From: Acidobacteriota bacterium
Lineage (GTDB): Bacteria > Acidobacteriota > Terriglobia > Acidiferrales > UBA7541
Assembly (NCBI GenBank): GCA_003225315.1
Contig: QHZD01000017.1
Location: 264,964 to 328,963 of the forward strand
Length of the DNA: 64,000 nucleotides
Reading direction: 5' to 3'
In this document: piece after piece, positions 50,691 through 59,609 of the stretch
How the letters are laid out: each line of letters opens with the position of its first letter
Numbering within the stretch: position 1 is the first letter of the stretch
Made by a program: the position numbers and the translations under genes
The notes under the pieces: generated by a model
What the model was told of the DNA's origin: nothing
The model's database searches: none
The model's input: the letters and a program-made list of their open reading frames with translations, nothing else

Positions 50691-50724
50691 GGAGAGGCCG
50701 CATTGCGCGGCCTCTCCTGTTCTT
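50691..50724 (+). terminator. Rho-independent terminator after the ACT-domain gene
   Basis: GGAGAGGCCGC-ATTGC-GCGGCCTCTCC is an 11-bp perfect stem with a five-base loop, followed by a T-rich TGTTCTT. It ends the ACT-domain transcript about 35 bases after its stop. Confidence 0.8.
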
Positions 50725-50818
50725 GACGGCGCCGCGCAACCTCGCTGCGAGCCGCAACTGAGACCCTGCGAATTGACATGACCTTGCGCGCGGCGTAGCG
50801 TAATTCCCAGGGAGCCTG

Positions 50819-51655
50819 ATGGACCTGTTTGAAGAAATCGTGAAGATGCGGCGTGCCGGGCGGCGCGCGGCGCTGGCCACGATCGTACATACCAATGGAT
50901 CGATCCCGAGCTATGAAAGTTCCCGGATGCTGGTACGCGAGGACGGCTCGATCGCGGGGACGATTGGCGGCGGCTGCGTCGAGGCAGAAGTCTGGGCGGC
51001 AGCAAAAGAAGTGATGCAGAAAGAATCGCCACGCAAGATGGCCTTCAACCTGAACCATGAGGCAAGCTACGACAGCGGATTGATTTGTGGCGGAACGCTA
51101 GAGGTTTTTGTTGAGCCAATTTTGCCGCAACCGGTCGTGTACCTGTTTGGCGGCGGTCACGTCTCGACGGCGGTTGCAAAGGCGGCCGGCGCCGCGGGCT
51201 TTGGGATCGGCGTGGTAGATGACCGCGAAGCGTTCGCCAACAAAGAGCGCTTTCCGATGGCGCACGAAATCCACACTAGTTACGAGGACGCGTTCGAAAA
51301 GATTCGCCCGAATGCGTCGAGCTACGTGGTCATCGTGACGCGCGGCCATAAAGAAGACATGCGCGTGGTGGCCTGGGCCGTCCGCACGGAAGCGCGCTAC
51401 GTCGGCATGATCGGAAGCAAGCGCAAAGTGCTGTCCGTTTACAAGGCGCTCGAAAACGAGGGCTACAAGCCCGAGGAATTTGAACGCGTATACGCGCCGA
51501 TGGGACTGGAAATTGGGGCTCTCTCTCCCGAAGAGATTGCCATCAGTATTGTCGCGGAGCTCATCGCGGTAAGGCGGAATGCGCAATCTGGAACGCACAA
51601 GAAACTGAAATACGAATCGCGCGCTACTGCAGTTCACACCGTGAACGAGCGCTGA
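50819..51655 (+). CDS. xdhC: XdhC-family molybdoenzyme maturation protein
   Basis: A 278-residue protein. The N-terminal XdhC/CoxI domain has RAALATIVHTNGSIPSYESS, GTIGGGCVEAEVW and YDSGLICGGTLEVFVEPI with the conserved Cys. The C-terminal Rossmann domain has VYLFGGGHVSTAVAKAAGAA and YVGMIGSKRKVLSVYKAL. XdhC binds and sulfurates the molybdenum cofactor before insertion into xanthine-dehydrogenase-type enzymes. No such hydroxylase is adjacent in this window; the MobA-like transferase follows after 10 bases and is its natural partner. Confidence 0.92.
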   Translation: MDLFEEIVKMRRAGRRAALATIVHTNGSIPSYESSRMLVREDGSIAGTIGGGCVEAEVWAAAKEVMQKESPRKMAFNLNHEASYDSGLICGGTLEVFVEPILPQPVVYLFGGGHVSTAVAKAAGAAGFGIGVVDDREAFANKERFPMAHEIHTSYEDAFEKIRPNASSYVVIVTRGHKEDMRVVAWAVRTEARYVGMIGSKRKVLSVYKALENEGYKPEEFERVYAPMGLEIGALSPEEIAISIVAELIAVRRNAQSGTHKKLKYESRATAVHTVNER

Positions 51656-51665
51656 AAGGGAGCAT

Positions 51666-52253
51666 ATGCTGGCCGCCGTCATCCTGTCCGGCGGGGCTTC
51701 GAGTCGAATGGGCTCACCGAAAGCGCTGCTTCCCTACCAAGGGCGCCCTTTCCTTGAACACCTCCTGGAAGTAACGGCGCACCGCCAAATTGGGGTGCGT
51801 CGCGTTGTGCTCGGCGCGCACGCGGAACCCATCGCCAAAGCGGTGGATCTCAAAGCCGACGAAATCGTGATCAATCGTGAATGGGAGAAAGGCCAGTTAA
51901 GTTCGGTCCAAGCGGCGCTGCGCAGCTTGCCTTCTGGGACTGACGGAATGCTCCTCTGTCTCATCGACCATCCGCTGATCAGCAATGCCCTGGTTCAGGA
52001 ATTAATCGAGCAGTTTTACAAAACAAAAGGTCCTATTGTTCTTCCCTTGTATGAAGGACGCCGCGGCCATCCAGTGATTTTTTCCGCTTCTTTGTATGAC
52101 GAATTGCTCCACGCACCGCTCGAAACTGGCGCGCGGGCCGTTGTCTGGGCACACAAAGGAGAAGTCGAAGAAGTGCGCACGAACGAAGAGGGCTGCGTGC
52201 TGAATCTGAACGATCCCGAGACGATCAACAAAACCATCCAGCAAAACAACTAG
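51666..52253 (+). CDS. MobA-like (molybdenum cofactor) nucleotidyltransferase
   Basis: A 195-residue NTP-transferase. VILSGGASSRMGSPKALLPY (residues 5-24) is the nucleotide-binding signature with the Lys and Arg; LCLIDHPLIS and VLPLYEGRRGHPVIFSASLY are the metal and substrate regions. It resembles MocA, which makes the cytosine dinucleotide form of the molybdenum cofactor for XdhC-dependent enzymes, and its position directly after xdhC supports that over MobA. Its stop shares the CTAG of the convergent NifU-like gene. Confidence 0.88.
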   Translation: MLAAVILSGGASSRMGSPKALLPYQGRPFLEHLLEVTAHRQIGVRRVVLGAHAEPIAKAVDLKADEIVINREWEKGQLSSVQAALRSLPSGTDGMLLCLIDHPLISNALVQELIEQFYKTKGPIVLPLYEGRRGHPVIFSASLYDELLHAPLETGARAVVWAHKGEVEEVRTNEEGCVLNLNDPETINKTIQQNN

Positions 52254-52618
52254 CGATTGTTTGAATCAAGCCTTTGCAACAGTGCGCGGGCGGCGTCAGC
52301 GGCGAGCTGCGCGCCGTGAAACGTGGCGCCTGGAAGTTGCCCCAAGGCTTCGGAGAGGGATTCCGCAGTGATGGATCGCGCTTCAGCGGGAGTGCGACCG
52401 GTAAGGCGCTCGGTCAAAACGGAGGCGCACGCAATCGAAGTCGTGCAACCGCGGCAAAGGAAGCGCACTTCCGCGATACGGGCGTCCACGATTCGCGCCG
52501 CGAGCTTCAGGATATCCCCGCAGACGGGATTGCTTACCTCGACCGTTGCCGTGGCGCCGGGCAGCTCCCCCGCATTGCGCGGATTGCGAAAGTGATCGAG
52601 AACAGCTTCGCTGAACAT
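52250..52618 (-). CDS. NifU/IscU-like iron-sulfur scaffold with a missing ligand
   Basis: About 122 residues. MFSEAVLDHFRNPRNAGEL begins the IscU/SufU fold; NPVCGD (Cys33, Asp35) and the CRGCTTSIACASVLTE stretch (Cys55, Cys58, Cys64) follow. The third cluster Cys, normally in L-P-x-x-x-x-x-C near the end, is Gly here (LPGATFHGAQLA). Two extra Cys may compensate. It could be a SufU-like sulfur acceptor or a degraded scaffold. No isc or suf neighbours are present. The ATG at 52618 is preferred over an upstream frame start. Confidence 0.82.
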   Translation of the reverse strand: MFSEAVLDHFRNPRNAGELPGATATVEVSNPVCGDILKLAARIVDARIAEVRFLCRGCTTSIACASVLTERLTGRTPAEARSITAESLSEALGQLPGATFHGAQLAADAARALLQRLDSNNR

Positions 52619-52678
52619 CCCAGAAAGTATCCCAAGGCAACGCCAGGACTGCAACGCGGCACAAATTTAAGACAACCT

Positions 52679-52697
52679 AACGCAGAGACACGGAGGC
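52679..52697. repeat. ACAGAG-type dispersed repeat fragment, second site
   Basis: TAACGCAGAGACACGGAGG here recalls the tract at 41821-41864. It lies between the NifU-like and formamidase-family genes and is non-coding. Confidence 0.35.
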
Positions 52698-52744
52698 CGC
52701 AGCATAGAAGGCACGGACAGAAACGTAGCTTACATAAGAGGGAC

Positions 52745-53767
52745 CTACTTCTTTGGCGGCAAATACCTTTTCTCAACAGAAGCAATCACCACGTAATTCG
52801 GATCAACCATCTCGGTAAGATGGATTTTGCCCACTTTCGAAAGCAATTCGTAGGCGTCGAGTTGCGAAAGGCCATAGTCAACGTGAATCCATCTCACCAG
52901 CTCTGTGAAAGCGATTCGGACGGCGTCGTCGACGGGGCGATAGATGCCCGCAGCCATAATTTGCTTTTCGTTCTCGAAGCGCGGCCAGCCGGTGTGCTTT
53001 CCCTTGACGAGGTCGAACTGCAGGCGCGCCTTCATTGGAACTTCAATGGCGCTGCCTGCAATTTCGCCGTCGCCCATGGCGGCATGGCCGTCGCCAAAAT
53101 AAAACAGCGCTCCGGAAACATTCACGGGCAGATAGAGCGTATTCCCGACGGAAGCCTCCGGCGCGTCCATGTTGCCGCCGAATTCCGCGGGCACGATGGA
53201 GCTGCGCGCCTCCCCGTTCGCCGGTGCGACGCCGATGCAGCCCAGAAAAGGATGAAGCGGAATTTTCACTTCGTAGTTGGAATCGAGCGCCTGAAAAGTA
53301 GCCGTGTGTTCAGCGTGGTCGATCGGGTAAAACCAGATTTTTTCCGGCAGCAGCTCCTTTTCCAACATCGGCGTGTAATGGGTGGCATTGATAGCGCCAA
53401 ATCCCGGTGAAAACGTACCCACGCCCTGTTTCCCATCGACCTGCAGTTCGAGGATGTGCACAACCAAGGTGTCGCCGGGCTCCGCTCCTTCGATGTAAAA
53501 AGGACCTGTCAGCGGGTTGTCCCCTTTGACTAACGAAAACGAATCACCGGGGTTTTGCAGCGCGTTGCCGAAACAGTCGAGAGAATTCGCGTCAAGAATG
53601 TTGCCGGGCTTGAGCCGCGCGACAGGTGGAGCGACGCCAAAAACGTATTTCACGTTGTCAATGGTGGCATGGTAAGAGACCACTTCCGGTTTGGATGGCG
53701 CAGATGAAGTCTGAGCCAGAGCCGTAAACGGCAAGGCCATGCTGAGAGCAAGCGGACGGATACGCAC
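52745..53767 (-). CDS. Exported acetamidase/formamidase family protein
   Basis: About 340 residues. The signal (PLALSMALPFTALAQT) precedes the FmdA/AmdA beta fold: YFGDGHAAMGDGEIAGSAIE is the strongly conserved catalytic region with His and Asp/Glu, and GPFYIEGAEPGDTLVVHILE and HPFLGCIGVAP are typical. The family hydrolyses formamide or short amides. Here it is exported, as in several soil bacteria. The GTG start has GGAGG six bases upstream; the longer frame to 53917 is Arg/Cys-rich and not protein-like. Confidence 0.9.
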   Translation of the reverse strand: MRIRPLALSMALPFTALAQTSSAPSKPEVVSYHATIDNVKYVFGVAPPVARLKPGNILDANSLDCFGNALQNPGDSFSLVKGDNPLTGPFYIEGAEPGDTLVVHILELQVDGKQGVGTFSPGFGAINATHYTPMLEKELLPEKIWFYPIDHAEHTATFQALDSNYEVKIPLHPFLGCIGVAPANGEARSSIVPAEFGGNMDAPEASVGNTLYLPVNVSGALFYFGDGHAAMGDGEIAGSAIEVPMKARLQFDLVKGKHTGWPRFENEKQIMAAGIYRPVDDAVRIAFTELVRWIHVDYGLSQLDAYELLSKVGKIHLTEMVDPNYVVIASVEKRYLPPKK

Positions 53768-53874
53768 TGCATTCCTCCGGAAAACACGGAACGCAGTGCA
53801 ACACACTCGTGGGGCGGAGTCAATCCGTAGGCGTGCGAACCGATCGATGGCCGACGGTCTGTTATTCTTTTCTT

Positions 53875-54672
53875 GTGAACACAAGAACGAATCGAGGAAC
53901 ATCGTTACGCATAGCATCGCTGGCGCCCAGCGCGACCTCGATTCTGTGCACGATTGGGGCGAAGCGCACGCTGGTCGGCGTAACCAAGTGGTGCGCGGAT
54001 GTCGCGCCGGTCGGCAACTTGCCGAAGCTCGGCGATTGCTGGCACATGGAATCTGTCGATGAAATTGCGCGACTTAAGCCCACGCTCGTGATCGGCTCCG
54101 TGCCGTATAAACAAGAGACCGTCGCCAAACTCCTCGAGCATCCCTTCCCTTTTCTGGCCATGAATCCGCGCTCTCTCGCTGACATCGAGGCCGACATTCG
54201 CTTGTTGGGCGGAATTACACAGAAGGCGACGGCTGCCGAGCAATTGGTGAAGAAGATGCGCCATGCTTTCGCGGAAATTGAAAAGAAGGTGCGTCGATGC
54301 AAGCAACCCGTGCGCGTCTATTGCGAGGCATGGCCGAATCCGCGAATCAGTTCCCCGCCGTGGGTGGCGGAACTAGTAAGCATTTGCGGTGGCGAAATGG
54401 TTGTCCCCGGCGGTCAGAAAGTTACCGAAGCGCAAGTAGCAGCGGCCCAGCCAGATGTAATTGTCCTCGCTTGGGCGGCGACGGGAGCGAAAGCAGACCC
54501 CAAGCAAGCGTATAACGTCACGGCGTGGAAGGACGTACAGGCAATTCACAATCAGCGCGTCCACGTGATCACCGACGAATTGCTGAACACGCCTGGGCCG
54601 CCGCTGATCGAAGGTGCGCGCGCCCTGCACCAGCTCCTGCATCCCGAGAATAAAATGCGAGAACGTCCATGA
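53875..54672 (+). CDS. BtuF-like corrinoid/iron-chelate binding protein
   Basis: About 265 residues of the periplasmic-binding-protein type III fold: LRIASLAPSATSILCTIGAK, LVGVTKWCADVAPVGNLPKL, MESVDEIARLKPTLVIGSV, SICGGEMVVPGG and VTEAQVAAAQPDVIVLAW. It resembles BtuF, which binds vitamin B12. No signal peptide is present from the GTG start, so it may be cytoplasmic, and no ABC permease lies beside it. The next gene (NUDIX) overlaps by four bases. Confidence 0.82.
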   Translation: MNTRTNRGTSLRIASLAPSATSILCTIGAKRTLVGVTKWCADVAPVGNLPKLGDCWHMESVDEIARLKPTLVIGSVPYKQETVAKLLEHPFPFLAMNPRSLADIEADIRLLGGITQKATAAEQLVKKMRHAFAEIEKKVRRCKQPVRVYCEAWPNPRISSPPWVAELVSICGGEMVVPGGQKVTEAQVAAAQPDVIVLAWAATGAKADPKQAYNVTAWKDVQAIHNQRVHVITDELLNTPGPPLIEGARALHQLLHPENKMRERP

Positions 54673-55130
54673 TCACTGTCGTGGTGGCAGTGATTGAGCG
54701 CAGTGACCGGCGATTGCTGATCGGCCAGCGCCGAAAGAATGATACTTCCCCTCTCAAGTGGGAATTTCCCGGCGGAAAGGTCCGCGAAGGCGAATCGCCG
54801 GAGGCTGCACTCGCGCGGGAGTTACAGGAAGAAATCGGCGTTACGCTCGTGAAAAGTGTTGAGATTGGCCGAGTGCGCCATCGTTACGCAGAAACGCCCG
54901 AGGAATTGGAGATCCGCTTTTTCGCCGCCGCAATCGTTGAAGGGGATTTAGTGCCGTGCACATTTGAGAAGATTGCCTGGGTTTTGCCCAGGGAATTAGG
55001 TGATTACGATTTTCTAGCAGCCAACGCGGGCCTAGTGGCCAATCTCGCCACGGGCCGCATCAAGCCCGCACAAATCCTCGAGGGCTCCGAAGACACAGGT
55101 GCAAGCCGCCGCGGCCCAGCCGCAGACTGA
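54669..55130 (+). CDS. mutT: MutT-like NUDIX hydrolase
   Basis: A 153-residue protein. The NUDIX box G-x5-E-x7-R-E-x2-E-E-x-G is met by GGKVREGESPEAALARELQEE followed by IG. LLIGQRRKNDTSPLKWEFPG and WVLPRELGDYDFLAAN are as in MutT/8-oxo-dGTP pyrophosphohydrolases, where Trp and Phe hold the base. It would clean oxidised dGTP or a related nucleotide. The start overlaps the corrinoid-binding gene stop. The assignment to 8-oxo-dGTP rests on family likeness. Confidence 0.88.
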   Translation: MITVVVAVIERSDRRLLIGQRRKNDTSPLKWEFPGGKVREGESPEAALARELQEEIGVTLVKSVEIGRVRHRYAETPEELEIRFFAAAIVEGDLVPCTFEKIAWVLPRELGDYDFLAANAGLVANLATGRIKPAQILEGSEDTGASRRGPAAD

Positions 55131-55166
55131 TTCCTTATCTTTAGTGCCGGAACTTTTAGACCAACG

Positions 55167-57845
55167 TCAGGAAATCACCGGATTCGGCTTTTCGGCATTG
55201 ATGCCCAGGTCTTTGAAGGCCTTGTCGAGGACGCAGCGCTCGATCTTGCCGTCCACAAAGAGCTCATGCAGCGTGGCCAGCGTAATAAAGCGCGAGTCAA
55301 CTTCGAAGAAGTCGCGCAGCGCGGCGCGCCCTTCGCTGCGCCCGAATCCATCGGTGCCCAGCGACGCCAGGCGCCGCGGCATCCATTTACTGATCATATT
55401 TGGCAAGGTCTTCAGGTAGTCGGAAGCCGCGACCAGCACGCCGGGAGCGTCCTCCAGGACCTTGGTGACGTACGGCACGCGTGGCTTTTCTCCCGGGTGC
55501 AAACGGTTCCAGCGTTCGGTTTCGCTCCCGTCAAAGTAAAGTTCCTTATAGCTGGTCACGCTCCACACATCGGCGGCTACGCTGTACTTGGTCTCGAGAA
55601 TTTCCTGCGCTCGCAGCGCTTCGTTGAGAATCGCGCCGCTTCCAAACAATTGCGCGCGCAGTTTGGCCTTCGGGTTTGTCGCCGGCCGAAAGCGATACAT
55701 CCCGCGCAAGATTCCTTCCTTCACGTCGCCCGGCATCGCCGGCATCGCGTAGGGCTCGTTCATCACCGTGATGTAATAAAAAATGTTTTCGCCGTCTTTG
55801 TACATGCGGCGAATTCCGTCTTGAATGATAACCGCGATTTCGTAGGCAAATGCAGGGTCGTACGCTTTGTTGTTTGGAACCGGCAGTGCCAGAACATGGC
55901 TGTTGCCGTCCTGATGCTGCAGACCCTCGCCGGAAAGCGTAGTGCGGCCGGCCGTGCCGCCCAGCAGGAATCCGCGCGTGCGCATATCGGCCGCAGCCCA
56001 TATGAAGTCCGCGATGCGCTGGAATCCGAACATCGAGTAGTAGATGAAGAATGGAATCGTGTTGATGCCATGCGTCGCATAGGCAGTGCCCGCCGCGATG
56101 CACGACGCCATCGAGCCGGCTTCCGTGATCCCCTCTTCAAGAATCTGCCCGTCCTTCGCTTCCTTGTAATAGAGCAACGTGTTCACGTCAACGGGCTCAT
56201 ACTTCTGGCCGACGCTGGAATAAATGCCGGCGGTTCGGAAAAGGGATTCCATTCCGAAAGTGCGCGCTTCGTCCGGCACGATGGGCACAATGATCTTGCC
56301 GATTTCTGGGTCCTTCAGCATTTTTCGGAGCATACCGACGAACGCCATGGTTGTGGAGACTTCTCGGCCTTCGCTGCCTTCCAGGAATTCCTTGAACAGC
56401 TCGTCGTGATCCGCGAGGAGCGGCTTCGCGCGAATGCTGCGATTGGGAACGTATCCGCCCAGGGCTTCGCGCCGCGCGCGAAGATACTGAATTTCAATGC
56501 TGTCTTCTGCCGGCCGGTAGAATGGAACTTCGATGCAATCCTCGTCGTTCAGCGGAATGCCGAACCGCGACCGGAACTCCCGCAACTCGTCTTCGTTGAG
56601 TTTCTTCTGCTGGTGCGTGACGTTTTTCCCCTCGCCCGCCTCGCCAAGCCCGTAGCCCTTGATGGTGCGCGCGAGGATTACCGTCGGAGAGCCTTTGTGC
56701 TCCACGGCTGCCTTGTACGCCGCGTACACCTTGCGCGGATCGTGCCCGCCGAGCCGCAAACGCCGCAAGCTTTCATCGGACATTGGCTCGACAAGCTGAA
56801 GCAAACGCGGGTCGCTGCCGAAGAAATGTTCGCGAACGTACGCACCCGAGGAAACGACCAGCTTCTGGTATTCGCCGTCCACCAATTCGCCCATGCGCTT
56901 GACCAGCAGGCCCTCGGTGTCGCGTTCGAAGATGGGATCCCACTCGCTCCCCCACAAAACCTTGATGACGTTCCAGCGAGCGCCGCGAAACGCCGATTCC
57001 AGTTCCTGAATAATCTGCCCATTGCCGCGGACGGGGCCGTCGAGGCGCTGCAAATTGCAGTTGATGACAAAGATCAGGTTGTCGAGCTTCTCGCGCGAAG
57101 CCAAGGTGATCGCCCCGAGCGACTCCGGCTCGTCGGTTTCGCCATCACCGAGAAACGCCCACACTTTGGCGTCCGTGGCAGGCTTCATGCCGCGATCTTC
57201 GAGGTAGCGGTTGAAACGCGCCTGATAAATTGCCATCAGCGGGCTAAGGCCCATCGATACCGTCGGAAATTCCCAGAAATCGGGCATCAGCCACGGGTGA
57301 GGATAAGAAGAGAGACCACCCCCAGGCTTCAACTCGCGGCGGAAATTCTCCAATTTCTGCGCGCTGAGGCGGCCTTCCAGGAACGCGCGCGCATAAATTC
57401 CGGGTGAAGCGTGCCCTTGAAAATAAACCGTGTCGCCCTCGAACTCCTCGCTGCGCGCTCGGAAAAAATGGTTGAAGCCCACTTCGTAGAGCGTTGCCGC
57501 CGAGGCATACGTGGAAATGTGCCCGCCGATGTTGTGCTCGACGCGATTGGCGCGCACCACCATGGCCAGCGCGTTCCAGCGAATCAGGCTCTTAATGCGG
57601 CGCTCCAGTTCCTGGTCGCCGGGGAAAAGAGGCTGCAAGCGCACCGGAATCGTATTCGCGTAAGGAGTGTTTGCGCTGAACGGCAGATCAATGCCGTTGA
57701 CCGTGGCGTGCGCCCGGAGCCGCTCGAGGATTTCCGTGGCCACTTCCGGCCCGCTGGACTCCAGAACGGAATCCAGCGATTCAAGCCATTCCTGAATTTC
57801 TACGTCTTCCATGCCATGCGGCTGGGTCGATATTTCGTTGTCCAT
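55167..57845 (-). CDS. aceE: Pyruvate dehydrogenase E1 component, homodimeric
   Basis: An 892-residue full-length AceE. HISTYASAATLYEVGFNHFF binds the thiamine diphosphate region; VWAFLGDGETDEPESLGAI is the GDG-x-T/E-D-E cofactor motif. TIKGYGLGEAGEGKNVTHQQ and MDNE-led N-terminal segment, with EEGITEAGSMASCIAAGTAY and MNEPYAMPAMPGDVKEG, are conserved through the family. It decarboxylates pyruvate and passes the acetyl group to lipoyl-E2. No E2 or E3 gene is adjacent, so these must be elsewhere. A GGAA site precedes the ATG. Confidence 0.96.
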   Translation of the reverse strand: MDNEISTQPHGMEDVEIQEWLESLDSVLESSGPEVATEILERLRAHATVNGIDLPFSANTPYANTIPVRLQPLFPGDQELERRIKSLIRWNALAMVVRANRVEHNIGGHISTYASAATLYEVGFNHFFRARSEEFEGDTVYFQGHASPGIYARAFLEGRLSAQKLENFRRELKPGGGLSSYPHPWLMPDFWEFPTVSMGLSPLMAIYQARFNRYLEDRGMKPATDAKVWAFLGDGETDEPESLGAITLASREKLDNLIFVINCNLQRLDGPVRGNGQIIQELESAFRGARWNVIKVLWGSEWDPIFERDTEGLLVKRMGELVDGEYQKLVVSSGAYVREHFFGSDPRLLQLVEPMSDESLRRLRLGGHDPRKVYAAYKAAVEHKGSPTVILARTIKGYGLGEAGEGKNVTHQQKKLNEDELREFRSRFGIPLNDEDCIEVPFYRPAEDSIEIQYLRARREALGGYVPNRSIRAKPLLADHDELFKEFLEGSEGREVSTTMAFVGMLRKMLKDPEIGKIIVPIVPDEARTFGMESLFRTAGIYSSVGQKYEPVDVNTLLYYKEAKDGQILEEGITEAGSMASCIAAGTAYATHGINTIPFFIYYSMFGFQRIADFIWAAADMRTRGFLLGGTAGRTTLSGEGLQHQDGNSHVLALPVPNNKAYDPAFAYEIAVIIQDGIRRMYKDGENIFYYITVMNEPYAMPAMPGDVKEGILRGMYRFRPATNPKAKLRAQLFGSGAILNEALRAQEILETKYSVAADVWSVTSYKELYFDGSETERWNRLHPGEKPRVPYVTKVLEDAPGVLVAASDYLKTLPNMISKWMPRRLASLGTDGFGRSEGRAALRDFFEVDSRFITLATLHELFVDGKIERCVLDKAFKDLGINAEKPNPVIS

Positions 57846-58027
57846 AACTTCGGTTGGTTCCTCTTCTTTCGGTTTCCCGCTTCTCCGGAGGCAATCCCCT
57901 GCGGATTTATGCTAGCGATAAGGAGAATAGAATACACCGGGGCGCCATTCTCTGCACGACTGAGGGCAAAAATTCCTCACATGATGTTGAGTGGCCCCGG
58001 CCGCTGGCCTTGCGTCTTCCCGGGCAA

Positions 58028-58771
58028 TCACAAAGTGCGTCCGCCATCAACCACTAGGACTTGCCCGGTAATGAATTTCGAATGAATCAGGAACACCACG
58101 GCATCGGCAATGTCTGATGGAACACCGGTGCGTCGAAGCGGAGCGAGCTTGATGAAGTCTGCTTCCCAGTCCGGTGGATCGCCCGGCATCGTGATCGTGC
58201 CAGGAGCGATGGCGTTCACCCGCACTTCCGGCGCCAGCGCTTTTGCCAGCACTTTCGTCAGCATCACCACTCCTGCTTTTGAAACGGAGTGCGCAATGTA
58301 TCCGGGCCAACCGAGAAGCCCGCCCGTGTCCGCAAAATTGATTATCGTTCCCTTGGTTCGGCGGAGCAGCGGGGCCGCCGCTTGCGCACAGAAAAAAGGC
58401 CCTTTCACGTTCGCATCGAGTGAAATGTCCCAGATTTCTTCCGTCGTGGAAATGATGCTCGATGGAAGAAAATTCGCCGCGCTGTTCACGAGAATGTCCA
58501 ACCGGCCGAATTGTTTCGCCGTTTCGTCGAACAGTCGCTTGATTTCGGCGACATTCGTTAAATCGGCGGCAATCGCGCAACTTCTCCGGCCCAGTTTTTC
58601 GATCTCCGCAACTGCCGACTGCGCATCCACCGTGGAAGTACGGTGGTGGATGATAACGGCCGCGCCTTCCTGTGCCAGACGCACCGCCATGGCTCGTCCC
58701 AAACGCCTTGCAGACCCAGTGACAAGAGCAACTTGCCCCGCCAAAGACTGGTCGCTTTTTTCGGAGGACAT
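58028..58771 (-). CDS. SDR-family oxidoreductase with His at the catalytic Tyr
   Basis: About 247 residues. The cofactor motif VALVTGSARRLGRAMAVRLA (TGSARRLG), LVNSAANF and GQVLVVDGGRTL show a classic short-chain dehydrogenase. At the active site, YIAHSVSKAG has His where Y-x-x-x-K needs Tyr, and NFADTGG has Asp where Ser is usual. Asp there occurs in FolM/pteridine-reductase types, to which HHRTSTVDAQSAVAEIEKLG also points. The His is one base from Tyr (CAC versus TAC). Activity may be altered or lost. Confidence 0.88.
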   Translation of the reverse strand: MSSEKSDQSLAGQVALVTGSARRLGRAMAVRLAQEGAAVIIHHRTSTVDAQSAVAEIEKLGRRSCAIAADLTNVAEIKRLFDETAKQFGRLDILVNSAANFLPSSIISTTEEIWDISLDANVKGPFFCAQAAAPLLRRTKGTIINFADTGGLLGWPGYIAHSVSKAGVVMLTKVLAKALAPEVRVNAIAPGTITMPGDPPDWEADFIKLAPLRRTGVPSDIADAVVFLIHSKFITGQVLVVDGGRTL

Positions 58772-58889
58772 GACCGAAAACGATACCATAGCTCGCGAAC
58801 CTGCTTTGCCTCCCTCGCGATCCGCTTACCCCTGCCCTCTCACCATCGTTGTGCGTTGAACTGATAGAATCGACGACCTTGGAGGCGTG

Positions 58890-59606
58890 ATGAATCTCGA
58901 TCTCTTGGCCATCGCCGCGCACCCCGACGACGTTGAACTTACCTGTGGCGGCACGCTGCTGAAAATGGCGCAGCGCGGTTACAAGACCGGCATCCTCGAT
59001 TTGACCGCGGGCGAAATGGGAACCCGCGGAACCCCGGAAAACCGCGCCAAAGAAGCTGCGCGCGCGGCGAAATTACTCTCCGTCAAGTGGCGCGGCACGC
59101 TCGGCGTACCCGATTCCGACGTTCAACCTTGCCGCCAGCACAAACTGCGCCTCGCCGCCATGATTCGTCAGCTCCGCCCGAGAACCGTCATCCTTCCCTA
59201 CTGGGAAGCCCGCCATCCCGACCACTACCATGCCTCGACTCTCGGCTACGAAGCCTGCTTCCTGGCGGGTCTCAAACAACTCCCTATCGAGGGCGAGGCC
59301 TACCGCCCTTCTAAAATCCTCTATTCCAGCTCCTACGCCGACGTGCGGCCCACCTTCGTAGTGGACATCACCGCCCAATACGAGCGGCGCCGCACGGCAA
59401 TCTTGGCCTTTGCCTCGCAATTCCGGCCCGGCAAGACCGAAAAGAAGAGCAAAGTCCACCTCGCTATCGACAAGCTCGAAATGGAGATGAATCAGTTGGC
59501 GCGGCACTACGGCCAGATGATCGGCGTGAATTACGGCGAGCCTTTCCTGCAGAAAGAGCTGATGAAGGTCGAAGATGTTGTAAACATGGAAGTTCGGTCG
59601 ATCTAA
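58890..59606 (+). CDS. bshB1: Bacillithiol biosynthesis deacetylase BshB1
   Basis: About 238 residues of the LmbE/PIG-L zinc deacetylase fold. AIAAHPDDVELTCGGTLLKM has the A-H-P-D-D zinc motif, and the later His-x-x-His is in HPDHYHAST. LDLTAGEMGTRGTPENRAKE and RPTFVVDITAQYERR match BshB1 closely. It removes the acetyl group from N-acetylglucosaminyl malate in bacillithiol synthesis. Other bsh genes are not in the window; the DinB-family protein at 41272-41760 could be a bacillithiol-using transferase. GGAGG lies four bases before the ATG. Confidence 0.92.
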   Translation: MNLDLLAIAAHPDDVELTCGGTLLKMAQRGYKTGILDLTAGEMGTRGTPENRAKEAARAAKLLSVKWRGTLGVPDSDVQPCRQHKLRLAAMIRQLRPRTVILPYWEARHPDHYHASTLGYEACFLAGLKQLPIEGEAYRPSKILYSSSYADVRPTFVVDITAQYERRRTAILAFASQFRPGKTEKKSKVHLAIDKLEMEMNQLARHYGQMIGVNYGEPFLQKELMKVEDVVNMEVRSI

Positions 59607-59609
59607 GGC

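Noticed and set aside
55266..57407. A 713-codon open frame antisense to aceE
   Set aside because: It mirrors a high-GC coding region, is Arg/Ala-rich and has no motif; it is a shadow of aceE.
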